Assembly (NCBI RefSeq): GCF_000378625.1
Contig: NZ_KB905160.1
Location: 163,552-227,551, forward strand
Direction of reading: 5' to 3'
Source of the DNA: Colwellia piezophila ATCC BAA-637
GTDB taxonomy: Bacteria > Pseudomonadota > Gammaproteobacteria > Enterobacterales > Alteromonadaceae
Length of the DNA: 64,000 nt
The position numbers and the translations under genes were made by a program. Below are positions 1 to 8,357 of this stretch, in pieces (positions within the stretch are counted from its first letter, which is position 1; each line of letters starts with the position of its first letter). The notes beneath the pieces were generated by a model, which ran no database searches, was not told the DNA's origin, and saw only the letters and a program-made list of their open reading frames with translations.

Positions 1-486
1 GTAAATACTACGCCGCCAAAGTCTGCAGCAGAACAGCGACGACGTGTACCACCACCGCCGCCTCCGCCGCCTAAAACGCCACCGAAGCAACAAGCGCCGG
101 AGCCTGAAACCAACAATAATACTGGTGGTATAAGCTTCAATATGCCAGGTGTACAGATGTCTAGTGCATCAACAGGTTTGAATGCTCCTGGAGCAGGTAT
201 GGGACGTGATGGCGATGCGACACCAATTGTTCGTATCGAGCCTAAGTATCCGATTCAAGCTGCTAGAGATGGTAAAGAAGGTTACGTTATTCTTTCCTTT
301 ACTATCAATAAAATTGGTGGTGTTGAAGATGTTAAAGTACTTGAAGCTAAACCTAAGCGTGTCTTCGATAAAGAAGCTCGACGTGCACTTAGGAAGTGGA
401 AATACAAGCCGAAAGTTGTTGATGGTAAACCTTTAGTACAAAAAGGCTTAACCGTGCAACTTGACTTCAAGATGGGAGTTGATTAG
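1..486 (+). CDS. tonB: TonB energy transducer, C-terminal part (5' end outside window)
   Basis: The reading frame is open from the first base, so this is the 3' part of a gene that starts upstream. The visible protein begins with a proline-rich stretch, the usual periplasm-spanning linker of TonB. It ends in a TonB C-terminal domain with the typical IVRIEPKYPIQAARDGKEGYV opening split as IVRIEPKYP and GKEGYV, and then FxINKxGxVxDVKVLEAKP. TonB carries proton-motive energy from ExbB/ExbD in the inner membrane to outer-membrane receptors. The next gene starts 2 bases after the stop, so they form one transcript. ExbB and ExbD probably lie upstream; that is inference. Confidence 0.9.
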   Translation, partial: VNTTPPKSAAEQRRRVPPPPPPPPKTPPKQQAPEPETNNNTGGISFNMPGVQMSSASTGLNAPGAGMGRDGDATPIVRIEPKYPIQAARDGKEGYVILSFTINKIGGVEDVKVLEAKPKRVFDKEARRALRKWKYKPKVVDGKPLVQKGLTVQLDFKMGVD

Positions 487-488
487 TT

Positions 489-1784
489 ATGTTTAATAAA
501 TTAGTGTTTAAAAATTTAAAACTTAAAAGATTATCAACTTCTCTTGTTGTGGTCGCTTCGCTACTTGTTGCTCAGGCACCTTTAGCAAATTATGCAGAAG
601 CTGCCGGTGCAGAACAAGTTGAGAAGAAAAAGAAGCGTAAGACTCAACTAGTTGGTCCTCGTGTTGGCAAAAAAGTACAAAAAGCTTTTGAAGCTTTTAG
701 TGCTGACGACGTCAAAGGTGCTTTAGCTATATTGTTAGAGGTTGATGCTTCAAAAGCTTATGATAAAGCCTATGTTGCTCGCATGATTGCCATTTTGTAT
801 GCTCAGTTAGGTGATAATGAGCAAAAAACCATTGATTATCTAAAAATAGCTATTGAGCCAGATATCCTTAATGAAGGTGATCAAAGCGAGTCTTTAAAGT
901 TATTGGGTGACATGCAAATGCAAACCAAAGACTTTGAAGGCGCGTTAAAAGCTTATTATGCTTGGATGGATTTCTCTGGTAAAGAAGATGGACAAACCTA
1001 TATAAAAATTGCTAATGCGTATTACTCATTAAAGCAATTAGATAAGGTTATTGTGCCAGCTGATAAAGCCATTGTTGCTTTTGGTGATAAACAGAACCAA
1101 AACCCGTATATCTTAAAGATTACTTCTTATTACGAACGTAAAAAGTATAAAGAAGCAGTTAAGGTGTTGGAAACGGTTATTCAACTTTTCCCAGAGAAAC
1201 AGCAGTGGTGGGTTCAACTGCCAATGTTTTATTTACTGGTTGAAGATTATGATAAAGCAGCACAAACACTTGATTTAGCTTATAAGCTTGGTCATTTGAC
1301 TAAAGAAGGCCAAATTAAAACTTTAGCAAGCTTATACTCTCAAACAGAAGTGCCTTATAAGGCGGCGATGTTATTAGAGAAATATATTGCTTCAGGTTTA
1401 ATTAAACGTGATGATAAAAATATCTCCACGTTGGCTAATGCTTGGCATTCAGCACAACATATTGATAAAGCAGCAGGTTATTACGGTGAATTAGCCAAAA
1501 TGACTAATAGTGCTAAGCATTATCGTAAACAAGGTATGTTGCTAAAACAAGATGAGCAGTTTGCTAAAGCTATTGTTGCTTTGAATAAAGCTCTTGAGTT
1601 AGGTGTTTCTAATCAAGGCCGAATTCATATGAGTATTGCTGAATCGTATTTCTATCTTGAGAAGTACAAGAAAGCCTATGCAGCTATTCAAATAGCAATG
1701 AAAGATCCTAGTGCACGTAAGTCCGCGAAGGGTTGGAAAAGCTTTATTGTTGACACAGCTAGAAGAAAGAACGTTCGCATCTAA
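489..1784 (+). CDS. TPR-repeat protein of a TonB operon
   Basis: A 431-residue protein with an N-terminal signal peptide (basic start, hydrophobic core about residues 17-35, Ala-rich cleavage region near YAEAAGA). The rest consists of helical pairs with TPR spacing, for example around YDKAYVARMIAILYAQLGD, FEGALKAYYAW and FAKAIVALNKALELG. It follows tonB by 2 bases. Periplasmic TPR proteins are commonly last in exbB-exbD-tonB operons of marine gammaproteobacteria and are thought to help the TonB complex; the exact role is unknown. A hairpin terminator follows, so this is probably the operon's last gene. Confidence 0.85.
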   Translation: MFNKLVFKNLKLKRLSTSLVVVASLLVAQAPLANYAEAAGAEQVEKKKKRKTQLVGPRVGKKVQKAFEAFSADDVKGALAILLEVDASKAYDKAYVARMIAILYAQLGDNEQKTIDYLKIAIEPDILNEGDQSESLKLLGDMQMQTKDFEGALKAYYAWMDFSGKEDGQTYIKIANAYYSLKQLDKVIVPADKAIVAFGDKQNQNPYILKITSYYERKKYKEAVKVLETVIQLFPEKQQWWVQLPMFYLLVEDYDKAAQTLDLAYKLGHLTKEGQIKTLASLYSQTEVPYKAAMLLEKYIASGLIKRDDKNISTLANAWHSAQHIDKAAGYYGELAKMTNSAKHYRKQGMLLKQDEQFAKAIVALNKALELGVSNQGRIHMSIAESYFYLEKYKKAYAAIQIAMKDPSARKSAKGWKSFIVDTARRKNVRI

Positions 1785-1812
1785 TAGAGTTTTATAAATG
1801 CAGCGTTGTGAT

Positions 1813-1850
1813 AAAGCCAGCATATCTTTTTAGATATAGCTGGCTTTTTA
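1813..1850 (+). terminator. Terminator after the TonB operon
   Basis: The hairpin pairs AAAGCCAGC and ATATCT with AGATAT and GCTGGCTTT around a short T loop, then runs into TTTTTA. It lies 28 bases after the TPR gene stop and separates that operon from the HvfA-like gene. Confidence 0.8.
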
Positions 1851-1921
1851 TTAACTAAAATTCGTTGCGGATGAAATTTTTACTTAACGTTACAGGTCTA
1901 TTTAAAAAGTCATATAACTAA

Positions 1922-1940
1922 ATCTCAAATATAATGAGAC
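1922..1940 (+). promoter_or_regulatory. Candidate promoter with overlapping inverted repeat for the HvfA-like gene
   Basis: A perfect TATAAT (1931-1936) lies inside a TCTCA/TGAGA inverted repeat (1924-1928 and 1936-1940). Only a weak -35 (AAGTCA-like, 1907-1912) is present at 18 bp spacing. The arrangement suggests a repressor or activator site over the -10. A ribosome site AAGGA (1965-1969) precedes the ATG. This is inference from motif match only. Confidence 0.45.
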
Positions 1941-1976
1941 AGTTTAAAAATAAATAAAATCAAAAGGAAATAAATC

Positions 1977-2396
1977 ATGAAAATAGTTAAAAAATCATCA
2001 TTAGTCGCGGTAGTTAGCTTGCTAGCCTTTAGCCTTTTTGCCAGTAATGCTGCAAAAGCGGAAACAAACCCATTCGCAGCGAATGAACTTGCCACTATTG
2101 TTACCGCTCATACAGACAGTAAATGCGGCGAAGGTAAAATGAAAGACCATAAAAAAGGCAAGTGTGGTGAAGGGAAAATGAAAGATCACAAAAAAGGCAA
2201 GTGTGGTGAAGGGAAATGCGGCGAAGGTAAAATGAAAGACCACAAAAAAGGCAAGTGTGGCGAAGGTAAAATGAAAGACCATAAAAAAGGCAAGTGTGGT
2301 GAAGGGAAATGCGGCGAAGGTAAAATGAAAGACCACACAAAAGGTAAATGTGGTGAAGGTAAAATGAAAGACAAAAGTAAGAAGTGTGGTGGTTAA
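1977..2396 (+). CDS. HvfA-like cysteine-repeat secreted peptide (putative RiPP metallophore precursor)
   Basis: A 139-residue protein. Residues 1-28 form a Sec signal peptide (MKIVKK, hydrophobic core, ASNAAKAE cleavage region). After a short leader (about 29-48) the mature part is almost wholly KCGEGK units separated by MKDHKKG, with nine cysteines and two doubled KCGEGKCGEG units. EGKCG-type repeats after a signal peptide are the mark of HvfA-family precursors, whose cysteines are converted by HvfB (DUF692) and HvfC into copper-binding oxazolone/thioamide groups. No HvfB or HvfC gene is in this window, and the gene is closed off by terminators on both sides. It could instead be an unmodified metal-binding protein. 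Confidence 0.7.
   Translation: MKIVKKSSLVAVVSLLAFSLFASNAAKAETNPFAANELATIVTAHTDSKCGEGKMKDHKKGKCGEGKMKDHKKGKCGEGKCGEGKMKDHKKGKCGEGKMKDHKKGKCGEGKCGEGKMKDHTKGKCGEGKMKDKSKKCGG
2121..2390 (+). repeat. In-gene tandem repeat (39-bp and 54-bp units)
   Basis: About six units within the HvfA-like gene. The basic 39-bp unit codes for 13 residues (KCGEGKMKDHKKG). Two units have an additional 15 bp that doubles KCGEG, giving 54 bp. Units are nearly identical at the DNA level, so number may vary between strains by slippage or recombination. Confidence 0.9.
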
Positions 2397-2430
2397 TTGA
2401 GTTAGTGAAATAGAATTAGAGATATAAAAT

Positions 2431-2453
2431 AAAGGGGCTTAGGCCCTTTTTTT
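2431..2453 (+). terminator. Terminator after the HvfA-like gene
   Basis: AAGGGGC and GGCCCTTTT pair around a TTA loop and are followed by a run of seven T. It lies about 35 bases after the stop codon, making the HvfA-like gene monocistronic. Confidence 0.8.
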
Positions 2454-2552
2454 ATGTCTCTAATAAGTGACAAAAATAAAATTGTTAGGCAAGTGAATTG
2501 CAGTGATTATGGCTATACTGTTAACAGAGTCTCAACTAAATCCGAGGTTTAT

Positions 2553-3032
2553 ATGAACACTTCAACTAGACTTACTCGCTACTTGACTGAAAAGAGCATG
2601 CCCTTTAAGTTGTTACCACATTTCCATAGTAATAGCTCTGTTGGCTCAGCAATCACGGCTAACATATCATTAAAGCAATTAGCCAAAGCCGTATTGTTAA
2701 TAAATCATGATGATAAGAAACTTATGGCAATATTGCCCGCAGCGAATAAAATTAACCTGTCAGCGCTTAATGATAGTTTACATGGTGTGTACCGGTTAAT
2801 GACAGAAAAAGAAGTCTATCAACAGTTTTCAGATTGTAGTCATGGGGCTATACCTCCAGCGCCTGATTCTTATCATTTAAATATGGTTTTCGAGCAAGTA
2901 TTAGAGCAACTAAGTGAAGTTTATCTTGAGTCGGGAGATCATGAAACTTTGATTTGCATCAGCCAAGCATCCTTTAAAGCATTAATGACCCAAGGAAAGC
3001 ACCTTAACTTTAGCCGAGAAGTATTTCATTAA
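2553..3032 (+). CDS. YbaK/aminoacyl-tRNA deacylase-domain protein
   Basis: The 159-residue protein begins at MNTSTRLTRYL. That ATG has GAGG 7 bases upstream; an earlier in-frame ATG at 2454 falls in the terminator T-run and is unlikely. The body matches the YbaK/ProX fold: a LAKAVLL strand, MAILPA, an LxxLNxxL helix, then CSHGAIPP and VYLESGDHETLI. Proteins of this family remove wrongly attached amino acids from tRNA in trans. Substrate cannot be told from sequence. It is flanked by unrelated genes and was probably transcribed alone. Confidence 0.8.
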   Translation: MNTSTRLTRYLTEKSMPFKLLPHFHSNSSVGSAITANISLKQLAKAVLLINHDDKKLMAILPAANKINLSALNDSLHGVYRLMTEKEVYQQFSDCSHGAIPPAPDSYHLNMVFEQVLEQLSEVYLESGDHETLICISQASFKALMTQGKHLNFSREVFH

Positions 3033-3097
3033 CTGATTTGTCAGCTATTAGCGTATAATAGCCTGCTTATGCTTATGCTTATGTACTGGATACAACT

Positions 3098-3778
3098 GTG
3101 AACAATAATGATATTTTGCGCCGCTTGCGTTATACCTTTAACTTTAATGATAAACAAATGGTAGCTATCTTTGCCTCTACAGGTGAAGAGGTTAGCCGTG
3201 AGCAGATCAGTCAATGGCTGAAAAAGGATGATGATAGCGACTTCGTTGCTATTTTTGATACCAAGTTAGCTGTATTTTTAAATGGCTTCATTAATGAAAA
3301 GCGTGGCAAAAAGCCTGGTGCTCAAGCTATACCTGAAAAACGTTTATCAAATAATATCATTTTAACAAAACTTAAAATTGCCTTGAACCTGCAAGCTGAA
3401 CAAATAATCTCCTTATTAGAAGAGGTAGGCTTTAACCTGGGTAAGGCGGAATTAAGTGCCTTTTCAAGAAAAGTTGACCATAAACACTATCGTGAATGTA
3501 AAGACCAAGTTTTACGTAATCTTCTTCAGGCTATTGATAAAAAATATCATGTTGAAAGGACCAGTAAAATAACAAGTCCAGCACAAGGTAGTGCTAAGTC
3601 ACCGGCAAGTAACGCCAAAACGACTTATGATAAAAAGAGTTATGCTAAGAAAAAAACCGGTAAACCTGCACCTACATCGCCGTGGGTAGAAGGGGCAAGA
3701 CCCAATGCCAGTAGTGTTTATATTAACCCGAAGAGCTCAACTACCCCAAAACGTAAACAACTTAAATTATCGAAATAA
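3098..3778 (+). CDS. DUF1456 (YehS-like) protein
   Basis: A 226-residue protein starting at GTG. Two copies of an about 65-residue helical DUF1456 domain are visible: residues 1-65 (NDILRRLRYTFNFND, ISQWLKKDDD, FLNGFI) and about 82-150 (NNIILTKLKIALNL, LSAFSRKVDHKHYRECKDQVLRNLL). The C-terminal 70 residues are a basic, low-complexity tail rich in Lys, Ser and Pro, longer than in E. coli YehS. The function of this family is unknown; the tail suggests nucleic-acid binding, which is inference. Confidence 0.8.
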   Translation: MNNNDILRRLRYTFNFNDKQMVAIFASTGEEVSREQISQWLKKDDDSDFVAIFDTKLAVFLNGFINEKRGKKPGAQAIPEKRLSNNIILTKLKIALNLQAEQIISLLEEVGFNLGKAELSAFSRKVDHKHYRECKDQVLRNLLQAIDKKYHVERTSKITSPAQGSAKSPASNAKTTYDKKSYAKKKTGKPAPTSPWVEGARPNASSVYINPKSSTTPKRKQLKLSK

Positions 3779-3949
3779 GTAATTTATTGTTGGGGTGAGT
3801 ATCCATTGGCACAGAGTTTATACATAAATGTGCCGTTTATATTACAGCTGATTTTTTTTGCCTAAGCTGATTTTAGATAACCCTATATACTGTAATAGTT
3901 TTAGGGTAAAATCCGCGACAATTAGGTATTTCTGTTAAAAAAGTTGTAT

Positions 3950-4345
3950 ATGAATATATTAGTTGTTGATGATAATAAAGCAGTTCAGGATATGTTATGT
4001 GAGTTAATCAGCTCACAAGGGCATAATGTTGATAAGGCCATTAATGGCCTAGACGCGTTAGGGAAAGTACAACAAGGAAATTATCATCTATTTGTGATTG
4101 ATCATTTAATGCCATTAATGAATGGTTTACAGCTTACTAAGAATATTAAAAACAATCCTGCATTAGCGGGTGCGAAAGTCATATTTATGACTACCCAGGG
4201 CATGGAAAGTATTAAAGGTCTGGCAGAATTTTCTCTTTTTGATAAAGCGATTGATAAGCCAATTGATACCGAACAATTTATTGCGGTGTTATCTGAGCTT
4301 ACCGCTACCAACTATGAATGCGATACGCTGCAGGTTATTGGCTAA
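3950..4345 (+). CDS. Single-domain response regulator (CheY-like)
   Basis: A 131-residue receiver domain with no output domain. The acidic pair is in LVVDDNKAV, the phospho-acceptor Asp in LFVIDHLMPLMNG, the Thr in IFMTTQG, and the conserved Lys in DKPID. The ATG at 3950 is preferred over a TTG two codons upstream. No sensor kinase is adjacent, so its partner is unknown; stand-alone receivers often act in chemotaxis, twitching or phosphorelay. Confidence 0.85.
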   Translation: MNILVVDDNKAVQDMLCELISSQGHNVDKAINGLDALGKVQQGNYHLFVIDHLMPLMNGLQLTKNIKNNPALAGAKVIFMTTQGMESIKGLAEFSLFDKAIDKPIDTEQFIAVLSELTATNYECDTLQVIG

Positions 4346-4459
4346 TAACAGCCAAGCTATTATTTTATCGCTATAAAAACAGCATGAATTGTTTTATGCT
4401 CTGTCTATCTATTTATTACTATCAGATAAAGCTAAATCAAAGCTTTCTAATATACTTTC

Positions 4460-5005
4460 ATGAATAATATACAACAGCAGCAGTTAATCAATGCGATCCG
4501 CACAGTACCAGACTATCCAGAAAAAGGTATCATGTTTCGTGATGTCACCAGTCTATTAGAGGATGCCGAAGCCTTCTCGTTAACCATCGAGCTATTAGCT
4601 GATGTTTACAAGAATAAAGGTTTTACTAAAATCGTTGGCACAGAAGCTCGTGGTTTTCTTTTTGGGGCTCCGTTAGCCTTAGCGTTAAATATCGGCTTTG
4701 TTCCAGTAAGGAAGCCGGGTAAGTTACCCCGTGACACCTTTGCGCAAGCTTATCAATTGGAATATGGCGAAGATATTTTAGAAATTCATCAAGATGCCCT
4801 AAAGCCAGAAGACAAAGTATTGATCATTGACGATTTACTAGCTACTGGTGGCACTATTGAAGCAACGACAAAATTGATTCGACGTCTAGGTGCACAAGTA
4901 GCAGATGCAGGATTTGTAATCTCCCTACCTGACTTAGGTGGTGAAAATCGTTTAGTGGCCCTTAATATTAAGCCTTACTCTTTAGTGCAGTATCAAGGCG
5001 AATAA
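4460..5005 (+). CDS. apt: Adenine phosphoribosyltransferase
   Basis: At 181 residues it has the normal Apt length. It joins adenine and PRPP to make AMP in purine salvage in the cytosol. The PRPP-binding loop is clear ([13 protein letters not shown], about residues 120-132), as are FRDVTSLL near the N-terminus and [14 protein letters not shown]. It lies 29 bases before dnaX, an order seen in many gammaproteobacteria, so the two may be co-transcribed. Confidence 0.95.
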   Translation: MNNIQQQQLINAIRTVPDYPEKGIMFRDVTSLLEDAEAFSLTIELLADVYKNKGFTKIVGTEARGFLFGAPLALALNIGFVPVRKPGKLPRDTFAQAYQLEYGEDILEIHQDALKPEDKVLIIDDLLATGGTIEATTKLIRRLGAQVADAGFVISLPDLGGENRLVALNIKPYSLVQYQGE

Positions 5006-5034
5006 CCTCTCCCAGAACCAAAAAGTACTTTAAT

Positions 5035-7326
5035 ATGAGTTATCAAGTTTTAGCAAGAAAGTGGCGTCCTAAGAATTTTCAGCAGTTAATGGGACAAGAG
5101 CATGTGGTTAACGTGCTTGCCAATGCTTTGTCACAAAAACGCTTGCATCATGCTTATCTTTTTACCGGCACTCGTGGCGTTGGTAAAACTACTATTGCGC
5201 GTATTTTTGCTAAAAGTCTTAATTGTGATATTGGTATCACAGATACACCGTGCGGCATTTGTGATGCCTGTATTGATATTGACCAAGGGCGTTTCGTTGA
5301 TTTACTAGAAATAGATGCCGCCTCAAAAACGAAAGTTGATGATACCCGTGAAATTCTTGACAATGTTCAATATGCTCCGAGTAGAGGGCGTTTTAAGGTA
5401 TACCTGATAGATGAAGTTCATATGCTATCTCGCCATAGTTTTAATGCCTTACTCAAGACGTTAGAAGAGCCGCCGGAACATGTTAAATTTATTTTAGCAA
5501 CTACCGATCCACAAAAATTGCCTATTACTGTCTTGTCACGCTGTTTACAGTTTCATTTAAAAGCGTTAACGGTAAAACAAATAGAAGAAAAACTTGCCGA
5601 GATTTTATTACACGAAAAAGTAACTTATGAACAAGGTTGTTTAACCTTATTAGCCAAGGCTGCTCGCGGTAGTATGCGAGATTCGTTAAGTTTAACCGAT
5701 CAAGCTATTGCGCAAGGACAAGGCAATATTAGCTTAGCTAATATTCAACAAATGCTTGGCGGTATCGATCAAAACTGGGTTTACAAAGTTGTCATCGCTT
5801 TACTCAAACAAGACAGCCAAGGCTTGATGGCGTTATCACAAGAAATAGCGTCTTATGCACCAAGTTACAGTCGACTATTTGCTGAGTTAATTCAATTGTT
5901 TCACCAAATTGCCTTAATACAAATAGTTGACCAGCACTTTGATTTACCGGCTGACTTACTAGTTTTACTAAAGAAATTTAGTCAAGCCATGTCAGCAGAA
6001 GATGTACAGCTGTATTATCAAATATCCCTTAATGGTAGAAAGGACTTACCTTATACCTTTGATGAGCAAGCCGCGTTTGATATGACTCTGTTGCGACTTC
6101 TTGCCTTTAAGCCAATGATTAAATCACAGTTGGCTCAGCAATCTACACCCAATCAGGGACAACTCATCAGTGACACTAACTTCGATGAGGTTAAGTTCTC
6201 GACTACCGCGGTAAGCGATGACAGTGCTTTGGTTGCTCAATCGACCTCAGTATCATCAGTTCAGGTAGAGTTAACTGAAAGTGATACCTTCAAAATTGAT
6301 TCAGATACAGAAAAAGGGCCTAATGTTATTGAACCTAAGGCCTTAGTTGAGCATCATTTAGTTGATGATGACTTAGTTAATAAAAATATCGATGAGCAAG
6401 CAGAGCCAAACGAGTTAAGTGTGTTAAATGAAGAAATGCGAAGTATTGAACAACACGCTGTTGAGCTTAAAACGGCTGATAATTCATTAATACATTCAAC
6501 GCCGATAGAACCAGACGTCGCTCAAGAGCCGACACCCGCAACTATTATCTCAAAATCAATAGCGCAAACACCAGCTCAAGTACTAGTCGCGCCAGAAAAA
6601 CAAGACAATAACGAACAACAACAGCCTGCGCCAGTGATATCAAATCCGCCACTTGTAACAAATGAGCCAGTAAACTCGCTGAGTATTAATAGCCCTGTAG
6701 CCTCGGTACTTGCTACTCGAAATATGTTACGTAGTCGAAAGAAAGAGTTGGAGAAGCAAGCAAAAAAGCCCGGTGACGCAGCTCTGCGTCACCCTAGTAA
6801 TGAGGGCAGCAAAAAAATCAGCACTATCGAAACGTCTGCTAAAGGTTCCCATAGCGTAGTAGCTGAAAAGTTAGTGATAGCGCCGGAGCCTGAAGTCCCG
6901 TTTCACCAAGATAATATTGACCCTGCAAAAGTAAAAAAAGCTAATCAAGTTGATAAATGGGCGCATATGATTGACTCTATGCAGCTCACTGCGCGGATTC
7001 GACAATTAGCGATACACGCAACTATTAGTGAAGACTCCACTGATGATAACTTGATCCTCAAACTAGATCAGGCTACCAGGCACTTAAGTACTGAAGTCGC
7101 GCATCAGCAATTACAGCGTTATATTAGTGACTTCCTCGGTAGAGATATTACGGTCACGCTCGATATTGTTGATGAAACCGTGGCAGACCCGTACCAAATT
7201 CAAGTACAAATAAATGACAAGCGTCTTGAATACGCAAAAGCCTTGTTGAAAGAGGATGCGGTGGTGATTGCCTTACAAGATACTTTTCAAGCAGAGCTTA
7301 ATGAAGACACGATATCACCACGTTAG
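5035..7326 (+). CDS. dnaX: DNA polymerase III subunits gamma and tau
   Basis: The 763-residue tau product is the clamp-loader ATPase and replisome organiser. The N-terminus MSYQVLARKWRPKNF is canonical; Walker A is GTRGVGKTT (about residues 45-53), a four-Cys zinc module follows (CDIGITDTPCGICDAC), Walker B is YLIDEVHML, and sensor 1 lies in FILATTDP. Residues 370-640 are a long low-complexity linker, larger than in E. coli. The tau C-terminal domain for DnaB and polymerase contacts follows. A frameshift signal at 6750-6793 should yield a gamma form of about 580 residues. Confidence 0.95.
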   Translation: MSYQVLARKWRPKNFQQLMGQEHVVNVLANALSQKRLHHAYLFTGTRGVGKTTIARIFAKSLNCDIGITDTPCGICDACIDIDQGRFVDLLEIDAASKTKVDDTREILDNVQYAPSRGRFKVYLIDEVHMLSRHSFNALLKTLEEPPEHVKFILATTDPQKLPITVLSRCLQFHLKALTVKQIEEKLAEILLHEKVTYEQGCLTLLAKAARGSMRDSLSLTDQAIAQGQGNISLANIQQMLGGIDQNWVYKVVIALLKQDSQGLMALSQEIASYAPSYSRLFAELIQLFHQIALIQIVDQHFDLPADLLVLLKKFSQAMSAEDVQLYYQISLNGRKDLPYTFDEQAAFDMTLLRLLAFKPMIKSQLAQQSTPNQGQLISDTNFDEVKFSTTAVSDDSALVAQSTSVSSVQVELTESDTFKIDSDTEKGPNVIEPKALVEHHLVDDDLVNKNIDEQAEPNELSVLNEEMRSIEQHAVELKTADNSLIHSTPIEPDVAQEPTPATIISKSIAQTPAQVLVAPEKQDNNEQQQPAPVISNPPLVTNEPVNSLSINSPVASVLATRNMLRSRKKELEKQAKKPGDAALRHPSNEGSKKISTIETSAKGSHSVVAEKLVIAPEPEVPFHQDNIDPAKVKKANQVDKWAHMIDSMQLTARIRQLAIHATISEDSTDDNLILKLDQATRHLSTEVAHQQLQRYISDFLGRDITVTLDIVDETVADPYQIQVQINDKRLEYAKALLKEDAVVIALQDTFQAELNEDTISPR
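6750..6793 (+). promoter_or_regulatory. Programmed -1 ribosomal frameshift signal in dnaX
   Basis: The slippery heptamer A AAA AAG (6762-6768) sits in the correct phase of the dnaX frame (GCA AAA AAG). A Shine-Dalgarno-like GGAG (6750-6753) lies 8 bases upstream. A near-perfect hairpin, GGTGACGCAG with CTGCGTCACC (6772-6781 and 6784-6793), starts 3 bases after the heptamer. A -1 shift reads GCC CGG TGA, ending after Ala-Arg at 6774-6776. All three stimulators match the proven E. coli dnaX signal. Confidence 0.9.
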
Positions 7327-7501
7327 CTGTTAACGATAACGTTGAACGCTTGTTTTGATCTAGCTGTTACCATTCAAAGTGCACTCTGAAATCTGAATTT
7401 TGATTGCTAACGGGTATGTAAGCAGTATTATATTACAATTAATTCATTTCATTTACGTTCAAAACTTGCAGTACTTCAGGTAAAATAGCTGCAATTACGT
7501 A

Positions 7502-7550
7502 ATATACCCAAACCACATGAAACACGCAGCTTCAAGTCGCTTGGGTATAT
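7502..7550. repeat. Short inverted-repeat element before ybaB
   Basis: ATATACCCAA (7502-7511) and TTGGGTATAT (7541-7550) are perfect inverted repeats around 29 bases. It ends 30 bases before the ybaB start, so it lies in the probable leader. No second copy was found in the window. It could be a REP-like element or a leader hairpin. Confidence 0.6.
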
Positions 7551-7580
7551 ACAGACAACTTAGCAATATTGGAGAATATA

Positions 7581-7907
7581 ATGATGAAAGGCGGAATGGG
7601 CAACTTAATGAAGCAAGCCCAACAAATGCAAGCCAAAATGGCTAAAGCGCAAGAAGAGTTAGCGAAAATGGAAGTTGTTGGTGAAGCCGGTGCTGGTTTG
7701 GTTAAAGTAACTATGACCGGTAGTCACAGCGTACGTCGTGTAGAGCTCGATGACAGCTTAATGGACGATGATAAAGACATGATAGAAGATTTACTTGCTG
7801 CAGCTGTAAATGATGCGGTACGTCGTGTTGAAGAGCAAAATAAAGATAAAATGGGTGCTTTAACTGGCGGTATGCAATTACCACCAGGTATGAAAATGCC
7901 GTTTTAA
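7581..7907 (+). CDS. ybaB: YbaB/EbfC nucleoid-associated protein
   Basis: A 108-residue DNA-binding protein of the YbaB/EbfC family. It begins [17 protein letters not shown], the usual family start, with GGAG 6 bases before the ATG (a TTG further upstream is not needed). The middle has the family's [21 protein letters not shown] strands split by VTMTG, then helices and a Met/Pro-rich C-terminus. It forms dimers that coat DNA. The gene lies between dnaX and recR, its standard place. Confidence 0.93.
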   Translation: MMKGGMGNLMKQAQQMQAKMAKAQEELAKMEVVGEAGAGLVKVTMTGSHSVRRVELDDSLMDDDKDMIEDLLAAAVNDAVRRVEEQNKDKMGALTGGMQLPPGMKMPF

Positions 7908-7934
7908 TTTTTTAATAAAACAGTACTTACCAAT

Positions 7935-7965
7935 AAAAAGCTCAAGAATTCCTTGAGCTTTTTTG
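7935..7965 (+). terminator. Terminator after ybaB
   Basis: AAAAGCTCAAG pairs with CTTGAGCTTTT around an AATTC loop, followed by a T-run. It indicates that recR, 700 bases on, has its own promoter. Confidence 0.85.
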
Positions 7966-8048
7966 TTTCTCAATTTAAGTTATCAAAAAGTCATTGTTTA
8001 TTAGGCTATTAAAAAATTTGTTTAGATAAACCGCATCACCAATTAACC

Positions 8049-8203
8049 CCGATTGCCTCTCGGAGATAATCCAATTCGGTGGTATATAAGTCGGTGTTTT
8101 CTTTTTTAAATAGGGCATTGCCCTCTAACATCAAACCTCATTCTAAAACCCTTAATTCAAGGTGTGCTCGCCGAGAGTATTTGTATTGAATCGGCCTTTT
8201 TTT
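8049..8203 (+). ncRNA. Candidate structured RNA with terminator-like end
   Basis: In this gene-free stretch CCGATT (8049-8054) and CTCTCGG (8057-8063) can pair with AATCGG (8189-8194) and CCGAGAG (8171-8177), enclosing a small AGGGC/GCCCT hairpin (8112-8124). A competing local fold pairs CCGATTG with CCAATTCGG (8071-8079). CC and seven T follow the distal stem. No RNase P, tmRNA, 6S or SRP RNA core was recognised. No homologue was compared, so this is only a structural proposal. Confidence 0.35.
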
Positions 8204-8357
8204 ATTGCCCATTATTTGTTGTTTTTATGACATTTGTTATGGAGGGTGGCAGTCAAGAGAAAGCTGATTTTTAACTCAGCGGTTACTATCTGGTACGCGT
8301 ATCAATGAAAGTGGCTTTACTGTTTTTATTCTTGCCTTGAAGGCGGTAAATATTATT

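Noticed and set aside
2022-2374. Antisense open frames across the HvfA-like gene
   Set aside because: They mirror the tandem repeat, have no ribosome site and show low-complexity Phe/His/Pro composition.
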